Origin: Variovorax paradoxus
GTDB taxonomy: Bacteria; Pseudomonadota; Gammaproteobacteria; Burkholderiales; Burkholderiaceae_C
Direction of reading: 5' to 3'
DNA: 64,000 nt
Assembly: GCF_009755665.1 (NCBI RefSeq)
Contig: NZ_CP046622.1
Coordinates: 5,211,001 to 5,275,000 of the forward strand
Shown: positions 1-8,991 of the stretch, one piece after another
Position numbering within the stretch: position 1 is the first letter of the stretch
Layout of the letters: every line of letters starts with the position of its first letter
Position numbers and translations under genes: made by a program
The notes under the pieces: generated by a model
Told to the model about the DNA's origin: nothing
What the model saw: the letters and a program-made list of their open reading frames with translations, nothing else
Databases searched by the model: none

Positions 1-1
1 C

Positions 2-730
2 ACCTTCGCCATCTTCGGCGCGATGGTCACGCTGTTCTACCTGTTCCTGAGCTTTGCGCGGCTCGAGATCTTCAAGATGCTGCTGGCCTCGTTCTTCCCG
101 CTGGTGCTGCTGATCCTGTCGGTGCTCGGCTCGATCGTGCTGGGCCTGGCAACGCCGACCGAGGCGGCGGCCATGGGTGCGCTCGGCGGCATGCTGCTGG
201 CGGCCGCCTACCGGCGGCTCAACCTGTCGGTGCTGAAGGAATCGGTGTTCCTCACGGCCAAGACCTCGGCCATGGTGTGCTGGCTCTTCGTGGGCTCGGC
301 CATCTTCTCGGCGGCGTTCGCGCTGCTCGGCGGGCAGGCGCTGGTGGAAGAGTGGGTTCTGGGCATGAACCTCACGAAGGTGCAGTTCCTGGTGCTGAGC
401 CAGGTGATCATCTTCCTTCTGGGCTGGCCGCTGGAGTGGACCGAGATCATCGTGATCTTCATGCCCATCTTCATTCCGCTGCTCGACAACTTCGGCGTCG
501 ATCCGCTGTTCTTCGGCCTGCTGGTTGCAATGAACCTGCAGACGGCCTTCCTGAGCCCACCGGTGGCCATGGCGGCGTTCTACCTGAAGGGCGTGAGCCC
601 GCCGCACGTGACGCTGAACCAGATTTTCCTGGGCATGCTGCCCTTCATGGGCATCCAGGTGCTGGCCATCGTGCTGCTGTACATCTGGCCGCAGATCGGG
701 CTCTGGCTGCCGCAGCTGCTGTACAAGTAA
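2..730 (+). CDS. TRAP transporter large permease (DctM), C-terminal part
   Basis: The reading frame is open from base 2, so the start lies outside the window and only the last 242 residues are visible. They form a chain of hydrophobic helices with short polar turns. The helical run with the small-residue stretch near LATPTEAAAMGALGG and the closing PPVAMAAFYLKGV block are typical of the DctM subunit of TRAP carboxylate transporters. Family members are about 425 residues, so roughly the second half is present. DctM is the inner-membrane channel that takes substrate from a periplasmic DctP binding protein, usually organic acids. DctP and DctQ would lie upstream, outside the window. The next gene is convergent, so this is the last gene of its operon. 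The substrate cannot be told from this part. Confidence 0.9.
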   Translation, partial: TFAIFGAMVTLFYLFLSFARLEIFKMLLASFFPLVLLILSVLGSIVLGLATPTEAAAMGALGGMLLAAAYRRLNLSVLKESVFLTAKTSAMVCWLFVGSAIFSAAFALLGGQALVEEWVLGMNLTKVQFLVLSQVIIFLLGWPLEWTEIIVIFMPIFIPLLDNFGVDPLFFGLLVAMNLQTAFLSPPVAMAAFYLKGVSPPHVTLNQIFLGMLPFMGIQVLAIVLLYIWPQIGLWLPQLLYK

Positions 731-740
731 GCGGCAAGGA

Positions 741-2795
741 TCAGCGGCGCCGCTCCACATAGGGGCGCGCCTGCAGCAGCACGATGCGGTCACCCACGGT
801 GGCCCATTCGATGTCCTGGTCAACGCCGTTGAAGGTGCGCTTCACCGCCGCGCCCACATTCGCGAGCCGCACCACCAGTTCGTCGGTGAGCACATGGCGT
901 CCCACTTCCACCGGCACTTCCTTCACGCCGCCGTCCTTGTCGAGCTGCAGCGCCGTCTCTTCAGCGGAGCGGCTGAGCACCTGGATGGCCTTGGACCAGC
1001 TCGAATACATGACCTGTTCCGCCACGCGCTTGCCTTCGACCACGCGGATGCCGATGCCGCGCTTGGCGGAGATGTAGGTGACGTGCGGATGCCCGGCGTC
1101 GAAGGGGTCGCGCGTGATCATCACGCCGGCGTTGGTTGAATCGATGGCGGTCTGCACGAACACGCCCATCACCACCGACTCGGCGCCGAAGCCGGCGGCG
1201 CTGCGCGCCTCCCACGCCTCGGGGTTGAACACCGACGCCCATACCTTCTTCACCGCCAGCTCGAGCGCATCGCCCGTCTTCACATTGGGCACCGTGCTGT
1301 AGAGCCCCGCGCCGCTGAAGCCGGGCAGGTCTTCCGAATTGGACGAGCTGCGCACGAAAACGCCGCCGCCCCCCAGCTGCGACTGCCAAGCGGCGCGCCA
1401 CGCCGCCGCGATGGCCGCATCGACCGGCCACTGCACGATCTCATCGCGTAGCTGTGCCAGCGCCTTCTGCCGGATCTGCGGGTCGCTCGCGAAACCGGGT
1501 TGCCGCTGCATGCGCGCGATGCGGCCGGCCAGGTCATTGGCGCGCATGAAGCGGTCGTAGTGCGCAAAGGGAATGCAGAAGCCGTCTGGCACCGTGGTCT
1601 GAGGAATGCGCGCGGCCAGCACGGCGCCGAGGTTGGCGGCCTTGGAGCCGCACTGCGCGCTGTTGCGCGCGCGAAGAGACGCAAGCGGCAGCAGGCGGGT
1701 TTCGCGCAGGTCGGGCTTGGCGGCTTTCGCGCCGCCGGGCACCGCGCCGATGGCCGCGGTGCGCACATTGCGCGGCGGCAGCGCCGCGATCTCTTCGGGC
1801 GTGAGGCGCCGCAGCTGGAAGCCCGAGGCCGCGACCTTGAGCGCCACCCAATGGCCTTCGTGTTCGCGCAGCACAGCCGCGGCATCGCGCACATAGGCGT
1901 TGGGAATGCCCCAGCCCTTGGCCAGCAGGTTGACGTGCGACAGCGCGGTCGAAGGCCGCTCGGTCAGCACGCCGGCCACGGGCGGCAGGCTGATCGGCAC
2001 CTGGCGCAGCACGGCAATATCGTCGGGCAGCAGGGCATTCAACACGTTCGCGCCCGAGGCCTCGTCCACGATGCGCACACGGCCCGTGGCCGTGCCGAGG
2101 TTCATCGGCATGTAGGGCTGCTCGCGGATCAGCGCTTCCTGGCTGACGAAGTCGACGCCCGTTTCCTTTGCGATCCGCTCGTGCAGCGTCGAATTGGTCT
2201 TGAACTTGACCGGTGCGAAGAAGCTGGCCTTCACCTGCGCATCGGCTTGGCGCAGCAGCGCGGGGGTGAGCTGGTCGCCCTCCCAGAATTCGTAGGTAAA
2301 GGCGCCGATGTTCTGCTGCCAGCTCAGCGTGCCGAACAGGAAGCGGCGGTCCGGCACAAGGTAGTTGCGGTCGATTTCGCGCTTGCCGGCGCGCGGCGAG
2401 AGGCCGGTATCGCGCACGAAGCGAACATGCAGCTGAAAGCGCGGCGTGTCGATGTAGTAGGTGCGCACCGGCCTGGCCCGGCGGTCGACGGCGAAAAGCA
2501 CGTGGGCCAGTTGCATCGGCGTGCCCGCGTCGTAGACGCGCGCCAGGGCGTCGAAATCGCCCTGGCTGCGAAGCATGGGCAGCGACGCGGGCGCTGCCGG
2601 ACGGGCGGCCGCGGGAGCCGAGTTGCTGCTGTTCTGCTGCTGGTAGTAAGACGGCTTGCGTGCCAGCTGGGCCTCGGCGCCCGGGGCCGCAATGAAGATC
2701 GCCGCACCGAGGGCGAGCGCCGCCACCCTGCACGATTTGCTATGGTTCCGGTAGCGCACTTTGACCGATGCACCTGGGTTGTTGTCGTTTTTCAT
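741..2795 (-). CDS. secreted PEP/pyruvate-binding (PEP synthase-like) protein with swapped domain order
   Basis: 684 residues. The N-terminus has basic residues, a hydrophobic stretch and an AEA|Q-type cleavage site near residue 43, so export is predicted. Near residues 275-310 lies a phosphohistidine-like segment (RPSTALSHVNLLAKGWGIPNA) with a candidate swivelling His. It is followed by the ATP-grasp domain of PEP synthase and pyruvate phosphate dikinase: a CGSKAANLG start near residue 380, the phosphate-binding VFVRSSSNSEDLPGFSGAGL block, an ITRDPFD block and the closing IVLLQARPY motif. In PpsA and PpdK the ATP-grasp domain comes first. Here the order is reversed, as in plant glucan-water dikinases. 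No PEP-binding barrel is seen. An ATP enzyme with a signal peptide is odd, so the real substrate is unknown. It is divergent from the FecR-like gene at 2934. Confidence 0.72.
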   Translation of the reverse strand: MKNDNNPGASVKVRYRNHSKSCRVAALALGAAIFIAAPGAEAQLARKPSYYQQQNSSNSAPAAARPAAPASLPMLRSQGDFDALARVYDAGTPMQLAHVLFAVDRRARPVRTYYIDTPRFQLHVRFVRDTGLSPRAGKREIDRNYLVPDRRFLFGTLSWQQNIGAFTYEFWEGDQLTPALLRQADAQVKASFFAPVKFKTNSTLHERIAKETGVDFVSQEALIREQPYMPMNLGTATGRVRIVDEASGANVLNALLPDDIAVLRQVPISLPPVAGVLTERPSTALSHVNLLAKGWGIPNAYVRDAAAVLREHEGHWVALKVAASGFQLRRLTPEEIAALPPRNVRTAAIGAVPGGAKAAKPDLRETRLLPLASLRARNSAQCGSKAANLGAVLAARIPQTTVPDGFCIPFAHYDRFMRANDLAGRIARMQRQPGFASDPQIRQKALAQLRDEIVQWPVDAAIAAAWRAAWQSQLGGGGVFVRSSSNSEDLPGFSGAGLYSTVPNVKTGDALELAVKKVWASVFNPEAWEARSAAGFGAESVVMGVFVQTAIDSTNAGVMITRDPFDAGHPHVTYISAKRGIGIRVVEGKRVAEQVMYSSWSKAIQVLSRSAEETALQLDKDGGVKEVPVEVGRHVLTDELVVRLANVGAAVKRTFNGVDQDIEWATVGDRIVLLQARPYVERRR

Positions 2796-2933
2796 GCTGA
2801 GTCCCTCATTACAAGCGGTTGCCGAATGTGCGTGCGCTTCACCAAGCTGGGGGCATGCGCTGACAGCGGCAGCGGATTCTCGCGCGTTACATGTGCATCG
2901 CTTTCATCCGGTCCCGCGAACCAGAGACAAACC

Positions 2934-4904
2934 ATGAACCGCACCGCCTTTTCCCTTCTTCACCGGCCGCTGCGCCGGTGGCTGCTTGGCATCGCGCTGC
3001 TGTGCCTTGGCGCGGCGGCCGGCGCGCAGCAAGACCCGCCGGGCCGCGTGGCACGCCTGAACCTGCAGCAAGGCACAGTGAGCTTTGCGCCGGCCGGCGA
3101 AGACAGCTGGTACGACGCACAGCCCAACCGCCCCATCACCACCGGCGACCGGCTCTGGACCGACCGCAGTGCGCGCGCCGAGGTCCACATCGGCTCGGCG
3201 GCGCTGAGGATGGACGGGCAGACACACGTTGAGTTTTCCGAGCTCGACGACGACACCGTACGCATCACCGCGAACCAGGGCAACCTGCAATTGCGCGTGC
3301 GCGACGATCTTTCGGGCCAGCGGGTCGAGGTGGACACCGGCAATCTCGCGGTGGTGATCGACGCACCCGGCGAATACCGCATTGGGGCCGACCCCTCCGC
3401 CGGCACCACCTGGGTCGCGGTGGCCTCCGGCCGCGCCACGCTCCATGGTGAAAACGGCCAGTCGCAAACCCTGGGCGCGCGGCAGCAACTCACCGTGTCC
3501 GGCCGCGACCTTGCCGCGGTGAACAGCTTCCCGCCGCAGAACGGCAGCTTCGACGCCTGGGTGGCCGAACGCAACCGCATCGAGGACCAGTCGGTTTCGG
3601 CGCGCTACGTGTCGCGCGAGGTGGTCGGCTACCAGCAACTCGACAACTACGGCGACTGGCAGAACGACCCTTCCTACGGCGCCGTCTGGTTCCCGCGCAA
3701 CGTGGACGCCGACTGGGCGCCCTACCGCGACGGCCAGTGGGTGAACGTCGCGCCCTGGGGCCTGACCTGGGTCGATGCCGCGCCTTGGGGCTTTGCACCC
3801 TTCCATTACGGCCGCTGGGCGCGTGTGGGTCCGCGCTGGGCATGGGTACCGGGGCAGACCACCGCACGGCCCGTCTATTCGCCCGCGCTGGTCGGCTTTG
3901 TGGGCGGCGGCAGTGGCGGCGTGAACGCCACCTTGCAGATCGGCGACGGCCGCAGCGGCGTGGGCTGGTTTCCGCTCGCGCCCGGCGAACAATGGCGCCC
4001 CGCCTATAGCGCGAGCCCTCGCTACATCGATCGGGTCAACCGCATGGCCGCCTACCGCAACCGCCAGGCCGAGATGCGCAACGACTTCTATGCCAACCAG
4101 CGGATGCCGGGCGCGGTGACCGTGGTGCCGGCCGACCGCTTCGGCCGTGGCCCTTTCGGCCGGCGCGACCTGGTGCGCTTGCCCGACGACCGCTTTGCGC
4201 GCGTGCCGGTTGCGCCGGCGCCCGGCATTCCGATGCATGGCTTTGGCGGCGGCTTCGGCCGGCCCGCCGCAATGCAGCCGCCGCCGCAGCTGCGAGCCCG
4301 CCAGCAGCAAGAGTTCCAGTATGAGCAGGCGCGGCAAGTCCAGCAGATGCAGCAGGCGCAGAACATCCAGGCGATGCAGCAGCGCGCGGCGCAACAGCAG
4401 GCGGCACAGCAACAACAGCAGCAGCAAATGGAATGGCAGCGGCAGCAGGGCCAGCGCCAGCAGCAGGAGTGGCAGCAGCGCGCCAACCAGAACCAGTGGC
4501 AGCAACAGCAGCATCAACAACAGCTTCAACTCCAGCAGCAGCAACAGGCGCAGCGGCAACAGCAGGAACTGCAGCAGCGCGCCGCCCAGGCGCAAGCCCA
4601 GCAGATGCAGGTGCAACAACAGCAGCAACGCGCCGCGCAGCAGGCGCTGGCCCAGCAGCAGATGATTCGCCAGCAGCAGGAGATGCAACAGCGCGCCGCG
4701 CAAATGCAGCAGCAGGCGCTCGCCCAGCAGCAGGCTCAGCAGAACGCCATGCGGCAGGCCCAGGAGGCGCAGGTTCGTGCGATGCAGCAGCAACGCGGCT
4801 TTGCGCCGCCGCCCCAGCAAGCCCAGCCCCAGCCTCCGGCGGTCCAGCGCGGCGGTGACGAACGGCGCAGGCTGATGACCTCGCCGGACTCGCAGCAGCG
4901 CTGA
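2934..4904 (+). CDS. exported FecR-domain (DUF6600-like) protein with long Gln-rich tail
   Basis: 656 residues, starting at the ATG at 2934, where a classic signal peptide begins (LRRWLLGIALLCLGAAAGAQ). Residues 25-200 form a FecR-like beta-rich domain (GDRLWTDRSARAEVHIGSAA, then TGNLAVVIDAPGEYRI). A Trp/Tyr/Pro-rich region follows, with repeated W-x-P and PWG turns (residues about 225-330), as in DUF6600 proteins. From about residue 450 to 640 the protein is dominated by Gln with Ala, Met and Arg, encoded mostly by CAG. Unlike classical FecR anti-sigma proteins there is no membrane helix after the signal peptide and no sigma-factor gene nearby, so a cell-envelope or extracellular structural role is more likely. 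The open frame continues far upstream only because of base composition; the signal peptide decides the start. Confidence 0.8.
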   Translation: MNRTAFSLLHRPLRRWLLGIALLCLGAAAGAQQDPPGRVARLNLQQGTVSFAPAGEDSWYDAQPNRPITTGDRLWTDRSARAEVHIGSAALRMDGQTHVEFSELDDDTVRITANQGNLQLRVRDDLSGQRVEVDTGNLAVVIDAPGEYRIGADPSAGTTWVAVASGRATLHGENGQSQTLGARQQLTVSGRDLAAVNSFPPQNGSFDAWVAERNRIEDQSVSARYVSREVVGYQQLDNYGDWQNDPSYGAVWFPRNVDADWAPYRDGQWVNVAPWGLTWVDAAPWGFAPFHYGRWARVGPRWAWVPGQTTARPVYSPALVGFVGGGSGGVNATLQIGDGRSGVGWFPLAPGEQWRPAYSASPRYIDRVNRMAAYRNRQAEMRNDFYANQRMPGAVTVVPADRFGRGPFGRRDLVRLPDDRFARVPVAPAPGIPMHGFGGGFGRPAAMQPPPQLRARQQQEFQYEQARQVQQMQQAQNIQAMQQRAAQQQAAQQQQQQQMEWQRQQGQRQQQEWQQRANQNQWQQQQHQQQLQLQQQQQAQRQQQELQQRAAQAQAQQMQVQQQQQRAAQQALAQQQMIRQQQEMQQRAAQMQQQALAQQQAQQNAMRQAQEAQVRAMQQQRGFAPPPQQAQPQPPAVQRGGDERRRLMTSPDSQQR

Positions 4905-5002
4905 ACGTCGATCGCCCGGGCGGGCGCTCGCGCCGCGCAAGACCCGCGGGAACCGTTGTTCCCTGCCGGCGGCTACAGTCGCCGGCAAGGAGCACCCTTC
5001 AC

Positions 5003-6361
5003 ATGCGCACATTCGACTTCGACCTTTTCGTCATTGGCGGCGGCAGCGGCGGCGTACGGGCTGCGCGCATGGCGGCGCAGCACGGCGCGCGCGTGGGCCT
5101 GGCCGAAGCGGCAGACCTTGGCGGCACCTGCGTCAACGTGGGCTGCATTCCGAAAAAGCTCTACAGCTATGCCGCCGGCTATGCCGAATCGTTCGAGGAA
5201 GCCGCGGGCTACGGATGGAAGCTGCCCGAGGCACCGCAGTTCGACTGGGGCCACCTCAAGACGCAGCGCGCCAAGGAGATCGAGCGGCTCAACGGCGTGT
5301 ATGCCTCGCTGCTGAAGAACTCGGGCGTCAGGCTGATCACGGGCTGGGCCCAGCTGGTCGACGGCCACACGGTGGAAATCGACGGGCAGCGCCACACCGC
5401 GCGCCATCTGCTCGTTGCCACCGGCGGCACGCCCTTCGTGCCGGAGATTCCCGGGCGCGAGCACGTCGCCACCTCGGATGCGATGTTCGACCTCGATCCG
5501 TTTCCCAAGCGCCTGCTCGTGGTGGGCGGCGGCTACATCGCCTGCGAGTTCGCCTCGATCTTCAACGGCCTGGGCGCCAAAGTGACGCAGTTGCATCGCC
5601 GCGCACACCTGCTCACCGGCTTCGATGACGACGTGCGGCAGTTCGTTGCACACGAAATGGGCAAGGCCGGCATCGACGTTCGGCTCAACGTCGAGGCGGC
5701 GTCGATTGCGCGCGGCCCCAATGGGCTGGTCGTCACCCTGGCGCGCGGGCAGCAGGTCGAGGCCGACACGGTGCTCTTTGCCACAGGCCGGGTGCCGAAC
5801 ACCCAGGGCCTCGGCCTGGAGGCGGCGGGCGTTGCTGTTGACAAGCGCGGCGCGATCGCGGTCGATGCGAACTACCGCAGTTCGGTACCGTCGATCTACG
5901 CGGTAGGCGATGTTTCCACCCGCGTGCACCTCACCCCGGTTGCGCTGGCCGAGGCCATGGTGGTGGTCGATGCGTTGTTCGGCCAGGGCAAGCGCAAGCT
6001 CGACTACGAATACATTCCGACCGCCGTTTTCACGCATCCGAACATCGGCACCTGCGGCTACACCGAGATCGACGCGCGCGCCAGGTTCGGCGAAGTGACG
6101 GTGTTCTCGAGCGAGTTCAAGTCGCTGCGCCACACGCTCTCCGGCCGCAGCGAGCGCACCTTCATGAAGCTGGTGGTGCAGAAGTCGACCGACCGCGTGG
6201 TGGGCCTGCACATGGTGGGCGCCGATGCGGGCGAGGTCGTGCAGGGTTTTGCGGTGGCCATGCGCGCGGGCGCCACCAAGGCGCTGTTCGACGGCACCGT
6301 GGGCATCCACCCGACGGCGGCCGAAGAGTTCGTGACGATGCGCGAACCGATGCCCGGCTAG
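5003..6361 (+). CDS. gor: glutathione-disulfide reductase
   Basis: 452 residues, the usual family length. The FAD-binding GGGSGG is at residues 12-17. The redox pair sits in GGTCVNVGCIPKKL, with Cys43 and Cys48. A second dinucleotide-binding fold (VVGGGYIACEF) lies near residue 173, followed by arginines (LHRRAHLL) suited to NADPH. The C-terminal HPTAAEE block supplies the partner His436 and Glu441 that act on the other subunit of the dimer. It reduces oxidised glutathione with NADPH in the cytoplasm. The spacing and the Arg-rich NADPH site favour Gor over dihydrolipoamide dehydrogenase. It follows the Gln-rich protein gene by about 100 bases and ends 3 bases into the convergent panE gene, so the stops overlap. 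Confidence 0.95.
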   Translation: MRTFDFDLFVIGGGSGGVRAARMAAQHGARVGLAEAADLGGTCVNVGCIPKKLYSYAAGYAESFEEAAGYGWKLPEAPQFDWGHLKTQRAKEIERLNGVYASLLKNSGVRLITGWAQLVDGHTVEIDGQRHTARHLLVATGGTPFVPEIPGREHVATSDAMFDLDPFPKRLLVVGGGYIACEFASIFNGLGAKVTQLHRRAHLLTGFDDDVRQFVAHEMGKAGIDVRLNVEAASIARGPNGLVVTLARGQQVEADTVLFATGRVPNTQGLGLEAAGVAVDKRGAIAVDANYRSSVPSIYAVGDVSTRVHLTPVALAEAMVVVDALFGQGKRKLDYEYIPTAVFTHPNIGTCGYTEIDARARFGEVTVFSSEFKSLRHTLSGRSERTFMKLVVQKSTDRVVGLHMVGADAGEVVQGFAVAMRAGATKALFDGTVGIHPTAAEEFVTMREPMPG

Positions 6362-7269
6362 GCGCCTGGCTTGTGCTGCTGCTTGCCTTCGAGCAGCTTC
6401 ACCAGCACCAGCAGCACGCGGTTCGCCGGCGTGGGTACGCCGAGCGCCTCGCCTCGCCGCACGACAAGGCCGTTGAGGTGATCTATTTCGCTCGGCTTGC
6501 CGCGCGCAAGGTCTTGGGCGGTCGACGAGTATTGCGAGGGCATCGACTGCACGATGCCGCGCACGGCGGCACCGGTGTCTCCAGCTATGACGATGCCTTC
6601 GGCCTTGGCAACGGCAAGGCACTCGTCGACCACGTCGCGAATCACATCGTCCACGCCCTGGCCTTTTGCCAGCTCGCCATACGGCAGCTGGGTGATGGCC
6701 GAGAGCGCGTTGTACGCACAGTTCAACACCAGCTTGGCCCAGAGCGCGCCGCGCACGTTATCGGAAATCTGCGTGGGCACGCCGGCGGCTGCAAGATGCT
6801 GCGCCACCTGCTCGCTGGCACGCGACGGCGCAATCACCAGTTCGCCCCGGCCATGGTGCTTCACATGGCCCGGCCCCGCCATCTCGGTGGCCACGTAGAC
6901 CACGGCGGCGGCCACCTCGTGGCGCGGCAGCACCGAGCGCACGCGCTCGTCGTTGTCGACGCCGTTCTGCAGCGTGAGCACCAACGCGTCGGGCGCAAGA
7001 TGCGGCTCGATCTGCGCCGCGGCCAGTTCGGTGTCGGTGGATTTCACGCAGAACAGCACCAGGCCGGCGCCCTGTACTGCGCTGGCTTCGGTGCTTGCAC
7101 CGAGTCGCACGCATTCATCGAAAGCCCTGGTCTCCAGCCGCAGCCCCTTTGCGCGAACGGCTTCCACGTGCGAGGGCCGGCCGATCAGCACCACCTCGTG
7201 GCCTGCGCGCGCCAGCATGGCACCGTAATAGCAGCCGACTGCACCGGCGCCCATCACTGCGACCTTCAT
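6358..7269 (-). CDS. panE: 2-dehydropantoate 2-reductase
   Basis: 303 residues. The start at 7269 is chosen because a good ribosome site (AAAGGTGA) precedes it and the nucleotide-binding motif GAGAVG (residues 7-12) begins at once. The C-terminal helical domain carries KLVLNCAYNALSAIT, the Lys-x-x-x-Asn signature of ketopantoate reductases. The enzyme reduces ketopantoate to pantoate with NADPH for pantothenate and CoA synthesis. Many bacteria carry several PanE/ApbA paralogues, and this copy is not next to other pan genes, so it may act on another 2-keto acid. Its stop codon overlaps the end of gor on the other strand, and its start is divergent from amn with 105 bases between them. Confidence 0.85.
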   Translation of the reverse strand: MKVAVMGAGAVGCYYGAMLARAGHEVVLIGRPSHVEAVRAKGLRLETRAFDECVRLGASTEASAVQGAGLVLFCVKSTDTELAAAQIEPHLAPDALVLTLQNGVDNDERVRSVLPRHEVAAAVVYVATEMAGPGHVKHHGRGELVIAPSRASEQVAQHLAAAGVPTQISDNVRGALWAKLVLNCAYNALSAITQLPYGELAKGQGVDDVIRDVVDECLAVAKAEGIVIAGDTGAAVRGIVQSMPSQYSSTAQDLARGKPSEIDHLNGLVVRRGEALGVPTPANRVLLVLVKLLEGKQQHKPGA

Positions 7270-7374
7270 TGCTTCACCTTTCGGGATGTTTCGGGGAGAT
7301 CGCCCGAGGTTAATCGGTTCGCCCGCCCCTTTTCGGTCAGCGCTCTGCAGGCACGGGCATTGCACAATGCCGTC

Positions 7375-8892
7375 ATGCCCCACATGCCCACTTTCGTTGC
7401 TCCCGCCCGCTTCAACGACGCCAACGCGGCGCTGGACCAGGTCAAGTCCATCTACCAGGGCGGCCTCGCGCACCTGAGGGAATCGATGCTGCGCTTCGTC
7501 GCCGGCGAGGCGCTGCCCGGCCGGGTGCGCGCCTGCTACCCCTTTGTGCGGGTGCACACGCACACGGTGTCGCGCCACACGCCGCCGGCCAATGCCGGCC
7601 TGAGCTACGGCTTTGTCGCAGGGCCGGGCCGCTATGAAACCACGCTCACGCGGCCCGATCTTTTTTCACGCTACTACCTCGACCAGTTTCGGCTGCTGCT
7701 CGAAAACCACCAGGTCGAGATCGAAGTCGGCACCAGCACGCAGCCGATTCCGATCCATTTCTCGTTCGCCGAGAACGACCACATCGAAGGCACCATGAGC
7801 GACGAGCGGCGCGCCCTGATGCGCGACGTGTTCGACCTGCCCGACCTGGGCGTGATGGACGACGGCATTGCCAACGGCACCTACGAAGCGCAGGCCGGCG
7901 AAGCACAGCCGCTGTCGCTCTTCACGGCAGCGCGGGTGGACTACTCGCTGCACCGCCTGCGGCACTACACCGGCACGGCGCCCGAGTGGTTCCAGAATTT
8001 CGTGCTGTTCACCAACTACCAGTTCTACATCGACGAGTTCGTGCGGCTGGGCCACGAGGCCATGGCCGACGAGAAGAGCGAGTACATCGCTTTCATCGAG
8101 CCAGGCAATGTGATCACCCGCCGCCGCGGCCTGCCCGCGGGGGCGAGCACCAACTTTGGCGCCTTGCTCGACGGCAGCCAGGGCACCGCGCCCCCGCGCC
8201 TGCCGCAAATGCCGGCCTACCACCTGGTGCGCGAAGACTGCAGCGGCATCAGCATGGTGAACATCGGCGTGGGGCCGGCCAATGCCAAGACCATTACCGA
8301 CCACATCGCCGTGCTGCGCCCCCATGCCTGGATGATGCTGGGCCACTGCGCCGGCCTGCGCAATGCGCAGCAGCTTGGCGACTACGTGCTGGCCCACGCC
8401 TACGTGCGCGAGGACCACGTGCTCGACGAAGAGTTGCCGCTGTGGGTGCCGATTCCGGCGCTGTCCGAAATCCAGCTCGCGCTCGAAAAAGCGGTGGCCG
8501 ACGTCACCCGCTACACCGGGCCCGACCTGAAGAAGATCATGCGCACCGGCACGGTGGCGAGCACCGACAACCGCAACTGGGAGCTGCTGCCGGGCAATCA
8601 GCCGCAGCGCCGCTTCAGCCAGAGCCGTGCGGTGGCGCTGGACATGGAAAGCGCCACCATCGCGGCCAACGGCTTCCGTTTTCGAGTGCCGTACGGCACG
8701 CTGTTGTGCGTGAGCGACAAACCGCTGCACGGCGAGATCAAGCTGCCGGGCATGGCCAACCACTTCTACCGCCAGCGGGTAGAGCAGCATCTTCGCATTG
8801 GCATGCGGGCCATCGACATCCTTCGCGAGCAGGGGTCGACCCGGCTCCACAGCCGCAAGCTCCGAAGCTTCGCCGAGGTCGCTTTTCAGTAA
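7375..8892 (+). CDS. amn: AMP nucleosidase
   Basis: 505 residues. The N-terminal half matches the Amn-specific regulatory domain (YPFVRVHTHTVSRHTPPANAGLSYG). The C-terminal half is a nucleoside-phosphorylase fold with the conserved NIGVGPANAKTITDHIAVLRPH and GHCAGLRN blocks and a late ALDMESATIAANG, which supplies the ribose-binding Met-Glu. It hydrolyses AMP to adenine and ribose 5-phosphate and so controls the adenylate pool. The start at 7375 (MPHMPTF) is preferred; an in-frame Met at 7384 is possible. Divergent from panE. The gap before the next gene (8893-8991) holds a short dyad at 8917-8936 with arms ACCTAC and GTAGGT, too weak to call a terminator or operator. Confidence 0.92.
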   Translation: MPHMPTFVAPARFNDANAALDQVKSIYQGGLAHLRESMLRFVAGEALPGRVRACYPFVRVHTHTVSRHTPPANAGLSYGFVAGPGRYETTLTRPDLFSRYYLDQFRLLLENHQVEIEVGTSTQPIPIHFSFAENDHIEGTMSDERRALMRDVFDLPDLGVMDDGIANGTYEAQAGEAQPLSLFTAARVDYSLHRLRHYTGTAPEWFQNFVLFTNYQFYIDEFVRLGHEAMADEKSEYIAFIEPGNVITRRRGLPAGASTNFGALLDGSQGTAPPRLPQMPAYHLVREDCSGISMVNIGVGPANAKTITDHIAVLRPHAWMMLGHCAGLRNAQQLGDYVLAHAYVREDHVLDEELPLWVPIPALSEIQLALEKAVADVTRYTGPDLKKIMRTGTVASTDNRNWELLPGNQPQRRFSQSRAVALDMESATIAANGFRFRVPYGTLLCVSDKPLHGEIKLPGMANHFYRQRVEQHLRIGMRAIDILREQGSTRLHSRKLRSFAEVAFQ

Positions 8893-8991
8893 TTTTTAAC
8901 ACTCATTAGGGTTTTTACCTACTTCGACAGGTAGGTGACAGACTCATTTCGCAGACATCATTGGTTACTTCTGCCAACAAATGGAAACGAA

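Noticed and set aside
1500..2933. Long upstream extension of the FecR-domain protein frame
   Set aside because: It is antisense to the dikinase-like gene and has no domain. The signal peptide at 2934 marks the real start.
2904..5012. 702-residue leucine-rich reading frame antisense to the Gln-rich protein gene
   Set aside because: CAG repeats read backwards give CTG (Leu). The frame is a shadow of the sense gene, which has a signal peptide and a recognisable domain.
4973..6622. 549-residue frame antisense to glutathione reductase
   Set aside because: Gor has all its catalytic motifs on the plus strand. The antisense frame is His/Arg/Ala-rich and compositional.
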